Shown here: positions 13,438 through 23,220 of the stretch, piece by piece | Position numbering within the stretch: position 1 is the stretch's first letter | Layout of the letters: every line of letters starts with the position of its first letter | Assembly: GCA_026413225.1 (NCBI GenBank) | Contig: CM048557.1 | Location: 44,027,371-44,091,370, forward strand | Direction of reading: 5' to 3' | DNA from: Otis tarda | Taxonomy: Eukaryota; Chordata; Aves; Otidiformes; Otididae | Length of the DNA: 64,000 bases | Notes under the pieces: model-generated | Database searches by the model: none | The model's input: only the letters and a program-made list of their open reading frames with translations | Told to the model about the DNA's origin: nothing | Position numbers and translations under genes: made by a program

Positions 13438-13740
13438 GTTGCGGTTTAGCCCTAGTCACCACACAGTTTCTCACTCACTCGCCTCCTCCTCAGCAGGATG
13501 GAGGAGAAAAATTGAGAAGAAAGGAAAACTCATGGGTGGAGATGAAGACAGTTTACTAGAATAGCAAAGGAAAACTACAATAATAACAGAATATAAGGAT
13601 ATTAATATATACAAAATGAACAATGCGCGATTTCTCACCACCCGACGTCCCAAGCAGTGGTCGTGGAAACGAAACTGAGGAGCAAGCGAAGGAGTGAAAG
13701 TGAGCCAGTAAGGTAGAGAGAACGATGCCAGCGAGCAAGC
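13438..13740 (-). mobile_element. LTR-like insertion nested in CR1
   Basis: About 300 bp interrupt the CR1 between GTTCCTGCAC and GTGGGTCAGGGCAATTCC, which are contiguous in ordinary CR1 copies. The insert starts TGTTGCGGTTTAGCCCTAG and ends near GCGAGCA. Its first 130 bp resemble the reversed 3' end of the avian LTR seen at 27020, sharing the GGTTTA.CCC start, a CTCACT cluster, AAAACTCATG and a GAGATGAAG block. That implies minus orientation. It is shorter than the 610-bp LTR at 27020, so it is an internally deleted or different subfamily copy. Flanking short duplicates (CACG/AGCGTG) are too degraded to call a target-site duplication firmly. Confidence 0.7.
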
Positions 13741-13900
13741 GTGGGTCAGGGCAATTCCAAGCACAAAGACAGCCTGAGTGGAGAATAGATTCAGAGCAGC
13801 CCTGAGGAGAAGAACTTGGGAGTGCTGGAGTTCAACATGAGCTGGCAATATGTGTTTGCAGCCCAGAAAGCCAACCACATCCTGAGCTACATCAGGAAGT

Positions 13901-14431
13901 GTGGCCAGCAGGTTGAGGGAGGTGATTCTGCCCCTCTGCTCTGCTCTCATGAGACCCCACCTGGAGTACTGTGTCCAGTTCTGGAGCCCCCAACATAAGA
14001 AGGACGTGGACCTGTTGGAGCGAGTCCAGAGGAGGGCCATGAAGATGATCAGAGGGCTGGAGTACCTCTCCTGTGAGGACAGGTTGAGAGAGTTGGGGCT
14101 GTTCATCCTGGAGAAGGGAAGGCTCCAGGGACACCTTATTGCAGCCTTCCAGTACCTTAAGGGGGCCTACAGGAAAGATGAGGAGAAACTCTTTAGCAGG
14201 GCCTGTTGTAATAGGATGAGGGGTAATGATTTTAAAATAGAAGGAGGAAGATTCAGACTGGATATAAGGAAGAAATTTCTGACAATGAGGGTGGTGGAAC
14301 ACTGGAACAGGTTTCCTAGAGAGAAGGTAGATGCCTCATCCATGGAAACATTCAAGGCCAGGTTGTACACGGCTCTGAGCAACCTGATCTGGTTGAAGAT
14401 GTCCCTGCTCCTTGCAGGGGGGTTGGACTAG
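13901..14431 (+). pseudogene. CR1 ORF2 C-terminal fragment, open for 176 codons
   Basis: Open C-terminal segment of CR1 ORF2, the endonuclease/reverse transcriptase polyprotein. It begins near ASRLREVILPL, passes through LEYCVQFWSPQHKKDVDLLE and RLRELGLF, and ends at the normal ORF2 stop (TAG, 14429-14431) just before the CR1 3' tail. This domain lies after the RT catalytic core and has no catalytic residues of its own. Endonuclease and most of RT are absent, so it cannot support retrotransposition. The lack of stops over 176 codons suggests a relatively young CR1 copy. Confidence 0.85.
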
Positions 14432-14478
14432 ATGGCCTCTAGAGGTCCCTTCCAACCCAAACTACTCTATGATTCTAT

Positions 14479-17400
14479 TATCTTTACTGATTAACAGAAG
14501 CACAGATAGAATTTTGACATATGAAATACTTAGCCTTGGTTTTTATTGTTTGAAGACTTGAAAGGTATAAAGTAAGCTTCACATCAGCAGAAGTGTATCA
14601 ATGCATTAGGATTTCAACTCAATATATATTAGGTTTATCTTCATATTTAGAAACACTGCATGCAAAGCTCTGTCATGTAGCTGAATCAAAATTGCTCATT
14701 ACACTTGCACAGAAAATGAATTATTCACTGAAAACACTTAAAGAAGGTCTGATTTCTCCTGTGAAATACATTTGCAATTAAAACTTCAGTTCCTTGTGCC
14801 TCCAGATTTCAGCCAGCTGTGTTGTTACTTCCAAAATTCAACCTTCCTTAGAGGTAAGGTAAATATATCTTATGAAGAAAAACCAATAAAAAGGTGAAAT
14901 TAGATAAGAGCTGTATTTAAAATTTGGATAGGAAGCTGAAGTAACAAATACTATTGTGTATAGAAAATAAATGTATATCACCTTGTCTTAACATGGTATT
15001 AATATGAGTTGGTGGTTGTGTTAGGCTGCTAAGCAGCCAAATTTGCAATTTAAAATTAAACTCAAAGACCCAAATGTCATTTTGTAGTTAGTTTCAATAT
15101 ATAAAGAAGCCTGCTGGGACTTTATTTTCCGAACTGTGTTGGTTGATACTGGATTTACCATCTCCAGAACTGATTCTCCACTCAGGAGCAGATGTCATCT
15201 CACAGTTTTACTAGACATATTCAAATTCTGTACGGTTTCATAAAATTGTCATTCACTTGTGGATCACAGTCAAGATTATGATTTCAATGCTCATTTGTTT
15301 ATTAAAGAAATACATACTATACTGGAGGAGATCATGGTCGTGTGACTTGCACATAGATTTCTTTCTTTACAAATATCTTGGCTGAACATTTTGAAAAATT
15401 GAGAGAACTTATTTAAAAAAAAATCAATACCATTTAAACTATTTTTTTTACATTAGAAGCATAATTTGGATGAAGCTTTCAAACACTGAAGCTAATGTCA
15501 TAGATTAGGCCTGATTCTGCGCACATACATAACAGTGACTGCTGGAGAGCAGTCCTGCTAACATAGTTACTGTAGGATCTAAATTTTAAGAAGAAACAAA
15601 CCCTTTCTTGCTTTGATTTAGAAACTTGTGAGTTCCAGATGCACTTAGGTTTTAATGAGACTACGTCCCAAATTTGTGAAGCCTTAGGCTATTATGGCAA
15701 TATTCAGAGATAAATAAATATGACATGCATTTATGCTGTTATGACAATAGTCGGAAATCAGAGAAAATTCTGTTCAAATTTATTTTCATAAACTAGGTAT
15801 CTTACAACAAGATCTGGAAGAATACATTGATGCTTTCCTAGTTCTTTTGGAAGAGCTCAGGCCAGAAGAAGGAAAAAATCTTTGATGTCCATGTTAAAAG
15901 AATCTATTATTATTTCTCAGTGAAAAACATTTCTCCTTTCAAAACCTTTCCACCCAAAATATCATTAAGAGCACCTCTACTTTAACCATGCTTCTTACTG
16001 AGTTCTTTGGAAAAAAAAAAAAAGAATAAATCATAAAATACCTCATTGCCCTAGTATTTTAATCCTTCTTCTCGTCTTCTGAAAGGATGGAACTATTTAG
16101 TACAGATTGCTAGTTTAAAAATGGAACTGTGTTTGCCTCCACTGTTAAGTAAATTGTCTGAATACACTACTTGGTTGCAACTAGCTGAAACACAGATTTC
16201 AAACTTTTCCCTTGCATATAGTCTAGAGAAGAGATTTAGTATGCCACACATCTTTTGTTTTGTAATGTGTTAGACTTTTAAACATTTAAGAATATGGCAT
16301 AAAATGAACTTGTTTAAATTGGTTTTCTGCTCCGGTTTCTTACAGTTGAGCTGTAATTCTCTTAGATGTTGGAGGAGAGAGTGGCTGAGTGACTGGGAGG
16401 AGAGTGACTGAAACCTTGGAAATGCTGCTGGTAGCTCCTTCCGTTTGGAATTGCTATACAACACTAACAACAAAACCACTCGTTTTCCAAACTAGATAAA
16501 ATAAAATCTGTTTATCTAGCCTATTAAATCTAGGTGCCAACTTTCAAGCAGATGCAGTTTTAAGCTCTGTACATGCTAAATCCTGAAACATTTGGTCTAT
16601 AAACAAAACACTGAATCAAATACAGCGTTGCTGCTAGGAATAGTAATGGTGTATATATGCAGCATTCACACAAAACAGGGACATGATTGCTTTTTCGTAT
16701 GTTGCTTAGGGTTTTTTTCTTATGTTAGAGTATTAAAACAGATATTAAATTTTATCATTCATGCAATGTGTGGTCTCTCTTCAAATCCCCTTAATTACAG
16801 ATTGACTCCAAGGATTACACAGCATGGATTTTAATTTTAACAGAAACAAAAAGAAAAGCTGCTTAAAAATTATTCTTGCTGAGTGACTTGTTGGACCACA
16901 AAACAATTTTTAACATCTTTTGAGAAGTGTTGTCAAACTTAAAACATTAGAACATAGCTAAGTGCACCTTCAAACTCCAATTTTATCATGTCTACTTCCC
17001 AAATAAAATATTTTATTAACTTTGTCCTCACAGAGGAATGTCTGCTTCTTATACTTTTGTTTTTTCAGTTATTCTTTAGGAGAAAAAGACTCGCAGTCTT
17101 GCTGAGATGTGTTTATGTTTGAAGAAAGTGACATCAGACTTCATATTTCCTTTCTTTGGTAATTGGAGAAAAATTACCAAACGGAGTTGACGTTGTAGCA
17201 GCAACAGCGTATTTCACACCCTTGTGTTGTTTCTATTTTGACCCCTATCTTTAGGACTCAAGAGCTCCGCTCTGAAAATTTCATTCCAGCCTAAAACTTA
17301 GAATAGCAGGTCTCAGGCCAGAAACAACATTTTCAAAAATCAGGGCCTAATGCAGTAAGCCTCACACAGGAAGCTACTTCTGTGAGGACCGATTATTCAT

Positions 17401-19651
17401 CTGAGTAAAACTTTAGGGATCACTTTTTAGTGTTTCTTATGTTTTTTCCCCATTTCTTTAAAGGTAAAATGAGCTTCACAATCTGTTTCATTCTGTAAGA
17501 CTCTTTTTTTTTACAGTTAAAGCTTATTAGTATTTGTTGTCATTTTACTGTATATCTCCTGCCAGTTCTTTAAGGCATGTAGAAAAAAAAAGAAGTTGCT
17601 TTCCAGAGCTGCATCAAATAATAAATACCCAAAGCTGAGTATCTGCAACTTCTCTCTAAGTTGGGTCCAGCTGAAAGTTCCCTCAAAATGTAGATGCAAG
17701 TTTCTTGCTTCAAAAATCAGCTCCTTTTGTGGCTGAGTAATAACTTTGAATACAAAAGGCTGGAAGACTGAGAAATTAGCTTTTGACCAGGAGGTCACTG
17801 TAGTGCTGAGGGATAAATCTATCATTGCTGTTTAATGGTAGTTAGTGGTTTGATAAAGTTCCCCTAACTCAGTTTGTTAGCTTAAAACATACTTTCTGAG
17901 ACTTCAGAGATCTGCAGGTAAATAACACTGTTGTTATTGCTGCATCTTTTGTGTGGGGTGGAATTTTTTCACTTGAAAAGGGTTATTTCAACAAGCTTTT
18001 GTCTCCCTTTTTTTTAGCTGTCTCTGAATTGTTGCTATAAGAATGTGTAATAGTTTTGTCCATAACTGTAGTAGTGCACTTATTTTTTAAATGGATCAGA
18101 TTAAACTCTATTGCTTTGTATTATAGCCAAGCACAAATCCTTTCTATTTTAACAGAAAAGTATTTACAATGCAAACCAATGAACAGACTCATTTATACAC
18201 AATATTGCTCAGCATAATTTGTCCATTATATGTAACAGTCTCAACGGCATATGATTTTCAAGTCATGTGTGCTTAATGCAGTGGCCAGAAATAGCAACAA
18301 ATGAGATGAAATTGTGAATACACTTGCTCTTTATGGCTTTTGTTGCAATCTTAACATATGTATGTTAGTAAGTGTGCTTGTGTGTGTGGTATCTTTTAAA
18401 CGTTCCTTAGGTAATGCACAGCACCATGAGTGACGCTGTCTGATCGCAGAAATTTGATGCTTTACATTTATTACGAGTGTGTTGTGTTGGCTTTATTCAC
18501 TACAGCTTTAAATGTATTATCGGTTAGATTTTTAATATAAAAGTATACAAAATAATTCCTTTTTTTTTTGTCAAAAACAAGATAAAATGCCTTAAGGGAA
18601 GTGACAATGACAATGACTGATTTTTATTCTAAAGTTCAGTTTTGCAAGTCATCTTTTGAGGCCTATTTTGTGAGATTGTGAACTATTTTGTATGCCCAGT
18701 GAAATTAATTGGAGATGTGGAGGCTCAGGGCTGTTCAGACAGATCCTTGGATAAATAATACTGTCTCTCTACTACACCGGACAAAATCTGGAAAAAAGAA
18801 AAATCCTGCTTGTGTCTTAACATAAATAAACGTATGCATGAGCGCTGTCCATCTTATGAAGTTGTTCATGTTTGTTTAAGTTGGAGCACAGGACACACAG
18901 TCAGTCTGGTGTCTGGTTTTTGAAACCGAGAGTGTAAGCATCTACGTCAAAAATAAAATCATTCTAGAATCTGAAGGCTGAGACTGACAATAAAAATCAT
19001 CCTTTACAATAAGTAAGACCTGATTTTGACGTATGTTGTCATTTCAGCAGGGCTTTATGTTTGCAATACATTCACTGTTGGTATAGACATGAGGGTCACT
19101 CTGCTTTGAATATAAAATGTGAGGATTTTTTGTTGGATCTAGATTTTTGTATTTAGATTATGAAGCAGTTTGGCATTTTGAGGCAAGGAGTGTTACTGGG
19201 GCTGTTAGTTTTAGTCCAAGTGTAACCATCTCTGTTTAGTTTACCAGTTTTTCAGCACTAAATTGTAGCTGTTTCATTTTTGTTAATATTTTACTCTTTT
19301 TTTTTTCTTCCCTCTCCCTCCCGCACATCAACTGCACAAGTGAAGACTGACTACATAATTTCTGGGGAATTGTTCTGCTTTTGCTTTCCATACTTTTTCT
19401 CTAGCTAGTCAGTACTTCACGGCTGTTAAACAGGATGTGCCATTTCCTGGAACAGCTAATTTACAATTGAGTACTTTTTCAGTTTTGTACATATTCTTGC
19501 ACAATAATAAAAAAAAATCCAAGATTTATTCTTTTGGTTTGGGGGATTTGTGGCGCTTTTTTTTTTTTGTTATGTTTTTTTATTTATCCTCTTATCCGCT
19601 GGATTAAATCTCTTGTTTAGTTATTGCAAAATCTCCTTGCTGTCTTTTTAG
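14479..19651 (+). other. MIPOL1: MIPOL1 intron segment, unique AT-rich sequence
   Basis: No mobile element or gene is recognised. Short fragments such as GGCCTGATTCTGC near 15510 resemble an old dispersed amniote repeat, discussed in the findings. The segment 18410-18900 looks like a conserved non-coding element. The stretch 19290-19650 is T-rich and leads into the splice acceptor of the candidate alternative exon. Confidence 0.6.
18410..18900. promoter_or_regulatory. Candidate conserved non-coding element
   Basis: Unique, moderately balanced sequence with isolated CpGs (GTGACGCTGTCTGATCGC near 18430) in an otherwise CpG-poor intron. It has forkhead-like GTTTGTTTAAG near 18870 and several ATTTAT/TTAATA words. 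No reading frame or repeat fits. The judgement rests on texture only; cross-species alignment would decide it. Confidence 0.25.
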
Positions 19652-19731
19652 TTGAACCTGAATCAGGAAAACAAGGAGTCTGAATTACGTTTGAGCAAGG
19701 AAATGTTCAGCTTGAAACATAGTACTTGCAG
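19652..19731 (+). CDS. MIPOL1: Candidate alternative (poison or terminal) MIPOL1 exon
   Basis: An 80-nt segment lies between a strong acceptor (CTTGCTGTCTTTTTAG) and a good donor (TGCAG|GTAAAT). Read in phase 0, as the 1524-1631 exon would deliver it, it encodes LNLNQENKESELRLSKEMF followed by SLKHSTC. That run is charged, rich in E, K, N and L, and coiled-coil-like, as expected in this protein. Its 80 nt are not a multiple of three. Spliced to the exon at 53985, the frame reaches TGA after two further codons. If the donor is not used, the next codon is TAA. Either way the product ends here. I do not recall this segment in the usual human protein. It may be a regulated poison exon, an alternative 3' end, or a chance match. 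Confidence 0.4.
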
Positions 19732-19929
19732 GTAAATCAGTGGACACTGAAAATAAAATAATTAGAAATAGAATGGCTCTTTATTTTAGGTGACTGATTT
19801 GGAGTTGGCTACATCTGAAAAGGAATTTTAAAAATGATCTCTTTGCTTGAGATTTGCCAAACAATGCTATAAGCTCCAAGTTATTTTGAGGTGGTGAAAG
19901 GTAAAACATTTGACATGTTCTTTTTGGGC

Positions 19930-20110
19930 AATGCTTTAAAAAAAGAGAGGGCGGGAAAGAGGCGTTGCCACATCAGAGTTAAGGGTGTTTGTGGTTGTCC
20001 ATGACAGCGGCTCCAGTTTTAAAACACCTGTGTTTACTTTCCAGCTTTTCTCAATCGGCCTGAAAGTGGCCTAAGAATGGCACAGACAGACCTGCAGCAT
20101 GGCTGTGTTG
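19930..20110. promoter_or_regulatory. Candidate conserved non-coding element with forkhead-like site
   Basis: It contains CATGACAGCGGCTCC, AAAACACCTG (E-box/Snail type) and TGTTTACTTT (forkhead-type) within 40 bp, then GGCCTAAGAATGGC. The segment stands out from AT-rich flanks and matches no repeat I know. Function is inferred from motif density and from the known presence of FOXA1 regulatory DNA in human MIPOL1 introns. Confidence 0.3.
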
Positions 20111-20117
20111 CCTTTGC

Positions 20118-20118
20118 A

Positions 20119-20150
<32 letters not shown>

Positions 20151-20162
20151 GAAAGGAAAAAA
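20118..20162. repeat. (CA)n plus poly-A simple repeat
   Basis: A short CA microsatellite (about five units) runs straight into about 20 A and then further A-rich sequence. It is not attached to a recognisable SINE or LINE body. Confidence 0.9.
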
Positions 20163-22756
20163 AGGCAGAGATAAATCTCTTGTTTTGCAGCTAATCATTA
20201 ACAGCATTTTTGTGCCTAGCTGAAAACCTTTGGAGCTTTTCTAAATTTTTATAATCTGTCACATAGTGCCTGTATTTTTTTTCCTAGTCTATTAAGCTAA
20301 ACTTTTATCTTTGCTATTTTATTTTCTAACAAAAATAAAACCAACTCCGTATTGGTTAGTTGAGTTTTTTAGTGGTAAATGAAAATAACAAAATTTGGTA
20401 TTTTTGTTGCACATTGATATTTCATTACAATATTTGGAAATATATGTACCAATACTCCAACTGAAACAAACAAACAGGCACAGCTCTCCCTCTGCCACCC
20501 TCCCTGAAAAAAAGAAACTCATCTTACGGCTCTTTTCTGGGTAGATTTTTGCTTCATAAAATCCTAGTATTTTATGTGTATTAACTGTCTGTAATGTGCT
20601 AGCTTGCATTTTATGACGTAAATACCTTGTCCTGCTGTAGGTTATAGAGTTAAGTTAGGTGTAAAATAGACATCTCTTGAAAACTGAATTGAATGGGTTT
20701 TTTTTTTAAAAAAAGACAAACTGACATACTGCATATTTTCAGTGCTTGCTTAGTAATTTTAAAATCCTTCGTGGGTCAGTATTTAAGGTAATTGTCTAAT
20801 GAAAGACATATTTTTTACTACTGCTTTAAATTTATTTCATATTACCTTTAAAGTTTGTTCATGTCTTACAAACTTTTTTGACTTTTTAAGAAGTCCTCCT
20901 CTAGTATTTTTAATTGATGTAACATATCTTCCACCTTCCACTCCAGATAACATGCCTGACATTCCTGTTTATAAAAATATGTCTGCTTCATTATTATGGT
21001 TGTTTTTCTTTATGGATCACTCAGTGTAGGTCTGGTTTTGTTTTCTGAAAACAGGAAGAAAAAGCAAAAGAAAATGTGCTGATCCAGGAGCGCAAGTGAT
21101 TTCTCCCTTAGACTGATTTCTTTTTAGAACTGCGTGCTTAACAGACAGATTCAAGGTCAGTGTATGGGGATGAACAACATGAAACCCCTTAACCGGGATA
21201 CCTGGCCTCACTGGAGCACAATTGCTTTAATACTGTAGGTCTAACATGATGGCTCGACAGAGCAAAGTAGGAATATGCCAATCCCCTCCAGATCAGGCAC
21301 CTCTAATAAACTGAGAAATTGTGCCAGAATGATCTTCCTTTGTGATACACAGCAGAGCAGCCACCTTTCCACGGCTTTCCCAGGGGCAGGAAAAGCGGTA
21401 CGGGTTCTGCCTTCTGCAGAACACACAGCGTGCTGTCAGCTGACTGCAAGGAAAGGTGCTCAGAAAATAGGAGGTTTTTAACATCCCCCATTTTGAGCAC
21501 ATCAGCTAGGAAATCTGAAGGATATTCATCTGAATAGAGAGCTTGTGAGCTAGATCCTCAGCTGAGTATCTGCACAGTAGTATCACTGAAATCCAGATAG
21601 TAGTACTCTTTCATATCAGTAAAGGACGTAAGCCAGTACCTCAGCTAAGAAGTGGGGAGCACAAGAGATCTAAAGAGTTCACAGAATTTATTCCAAGGGG
21701 CTGTAAAAGTAATTAAATTATGTGTCTAAAAGGTAGGGAAGTTGTCACATTTATTAAATTACCAAGTGTAGATGTGTCTTAAAAGCAAACTGGATAACAA
21801 CATACGAAATGGGAAGAAAAAGCTTTGTGAATGTAACTGTTTTTCCTGAAAGCAACACTGAGATATTGATAAGAAAGAGGTAAATAGAGAGCTAGTATTC
21901 AAAATATGTCTAAGTGGTTTAGATGCCTACTTTTCAAGACTTTTAATGGTTGTTAGGTATCTAATCTGCTTACAGTTTTTTGAATCCCACTAAGTACCTG
22001 TCTTGAGCTACCTTAGCACCTCTAAAAATCTGATCGTCTGTTCACTTTTTGACTTCTGTCATAATTACTCCCTGCTGTCTATAAAAGCTGATGGTTAATA
22101 AAAGCAAAATTAAAGATGGCAATTTCCTAGCAGTTAAAACTTGAGTGACCTTAAAAATGGAATTGCTCTATGAAATATATTTATTCAGTTTGTGCCTGTG
22201 ACCATCTAGTAAGTCACTCTAGCTGTTCACTTGGGGATTTTTAGCATTAAAATATCTATGAAATATTATGGAGTCTTTACACGTTCATTACAGACAAAAT
22301 CAGCCAAATATCTAAGAAAAGGTGTAATTAAGTGAGCTGTAGACCAATTGTCCTCTTAGGAATTTGTACACAAATAGGTACAGCTGTTCACATAGTTGCT
22401 CTGACTAGCCATAGATTGACCCTCTGGTCTAGGTGATGTGGCAGTGTTAGGGTGGTACTGAGTCCAACACATGGTACCTATCATCTCACTTGGGAACATT
22501 TTCACATAGACTCTTGAGAAGATTTTGTGTGGCCATTTGCAGTGAGTCTACAAACCAGGTTTTGGAGATCGCTGCTAAATTTACTGGGCTTTGCACTTTT
22601 TCTGTTCCTATCCTGGAATCACATAAATATTAAAGGAACTCTTCCATCTTAAGAAAATTCAGACAAAAAGTGACAAGTACAGAAATTACCATCTCTGCAG
22701 CTTTTATTTTTTTTGTCCTCCTCAACAGTTCATTTGATACCATAGATCTTGCATAC

Positions 22757-23220
22757 TGTGCTGGTTTTCACTGGGATAATTAATTTTCTTCGTAGTAGCT
22801 AGTATGGGGCTATGTTTTGCGCTGAAAACAGTGATGATAACACACGGATATTTTAACTACTGCTGAGCAATGCTTACACAGAGTCAAGGCCTTTTCTACT
22901 CTTCACACCACCCTACGGAGTGAGTAGGCTGGGGGTGCACAGGAAGCTGGGAGGGAACAGCGGGGACAGCTGACCCCAACTGACCAAAGGGATATCCCAC
23001 ACCATATGACATCACACTCAGCATATAAAGCTGGGGGAAGGAGGAGGAAGTGGGGGACATTCTGAGTTATGGCATTTTGTCTTCCCAAGTAACCATTATG
23101 TATGATGGAGCCCTGCTTTCCTGGAGGTGGCTGAACACCTGCCTGCTGATGGGAAGTAGTGAGTGAATTCCTTGTTTTGCTTTGCTTGTGTGCGTGGCTT
23201 TTGGTTTAGTTATTAAACTA
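22757..23220 (+). mobile_element. Avian ERV LTR, 3'-truncated, + orientation
   Basis: It starts TGTGCTGGTTTTCACTGGGA and follows the U3 layout of the LTR at 27020-27629 read on its own sense strand. Shared blocks are the GATAACACAC segment, the GCTGAGCAATGCTTACACAG segment, CCAAAGGGATAT, CCATATGACATCA, and a TATA box in GCATATAAAG (23021-23030). Similarity ends after TTATTAAACT near 23220, so the distal R/U5 part is missing. No internal retroviral sequence adjoins it. It is therefore an isolated, truncated LTR. Its promoter would point the same way as MIPOL1. Confidence 0.85.
23021..23030 (+). promoter_or_regulatory. TATA box of the truncated LTR
   Basis: GCATATAAAG sits about 265 bp into the LTR, at the same relative place as TATATAAG in the second LTR. 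Whether it still drives transcription cannot be seen. Confidence 0.6.

Larger units (their letters stand above)
13346..14478 (+). mobile_element. CR1 LINE, 5'-truncated, with nested LTR-like insert
   Basis: The CR1 (chicken repeat 1) non-LTR retrotransposon is in + orientation. It starts within the reverse transcriptase C-terminal region around 13346 (ATCCAGAGAGACCTTGACAG) and is interrupted at about 13437. It resumes at about 13741 and runs through the end of ORF2 to the CR1 3' terminus, GGACTAGATGGCCTCTAGAG followed by CTATGATTCTATTA at about 14478. The 5' truncation is usual for CR1. A 2-nt loss near 13893, relative to the normal CR1 frame, separates the AAQKAN-type segment from the following ORF2 tail. 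The element lies in the sense direction of MIPOL1. Confidence 0.93.
19732..22756 (+). other. MIPOL1: MIPOL1 intron segment with possible regulatory stretch
   Basis: Mostly unique intron. The part at 19930-20110 is GC-richer and carries forkhead-like TGTTTACTTT at 20031-20040 next to AACACCTG. It is followed by a short (CA)n and a long A-run at about 20118-20162. A polyT/polyA pair sits at 20698-20714. No gene or dated repeat is recognised. Confidence 0.6.

Noticed and set aside
13471-14106. 211-codon minus-strand open frame
   Set aside because: It is antisense to the nested LTR insert and the CR1 ORF2 tail, and its sequence is explained by those elements.
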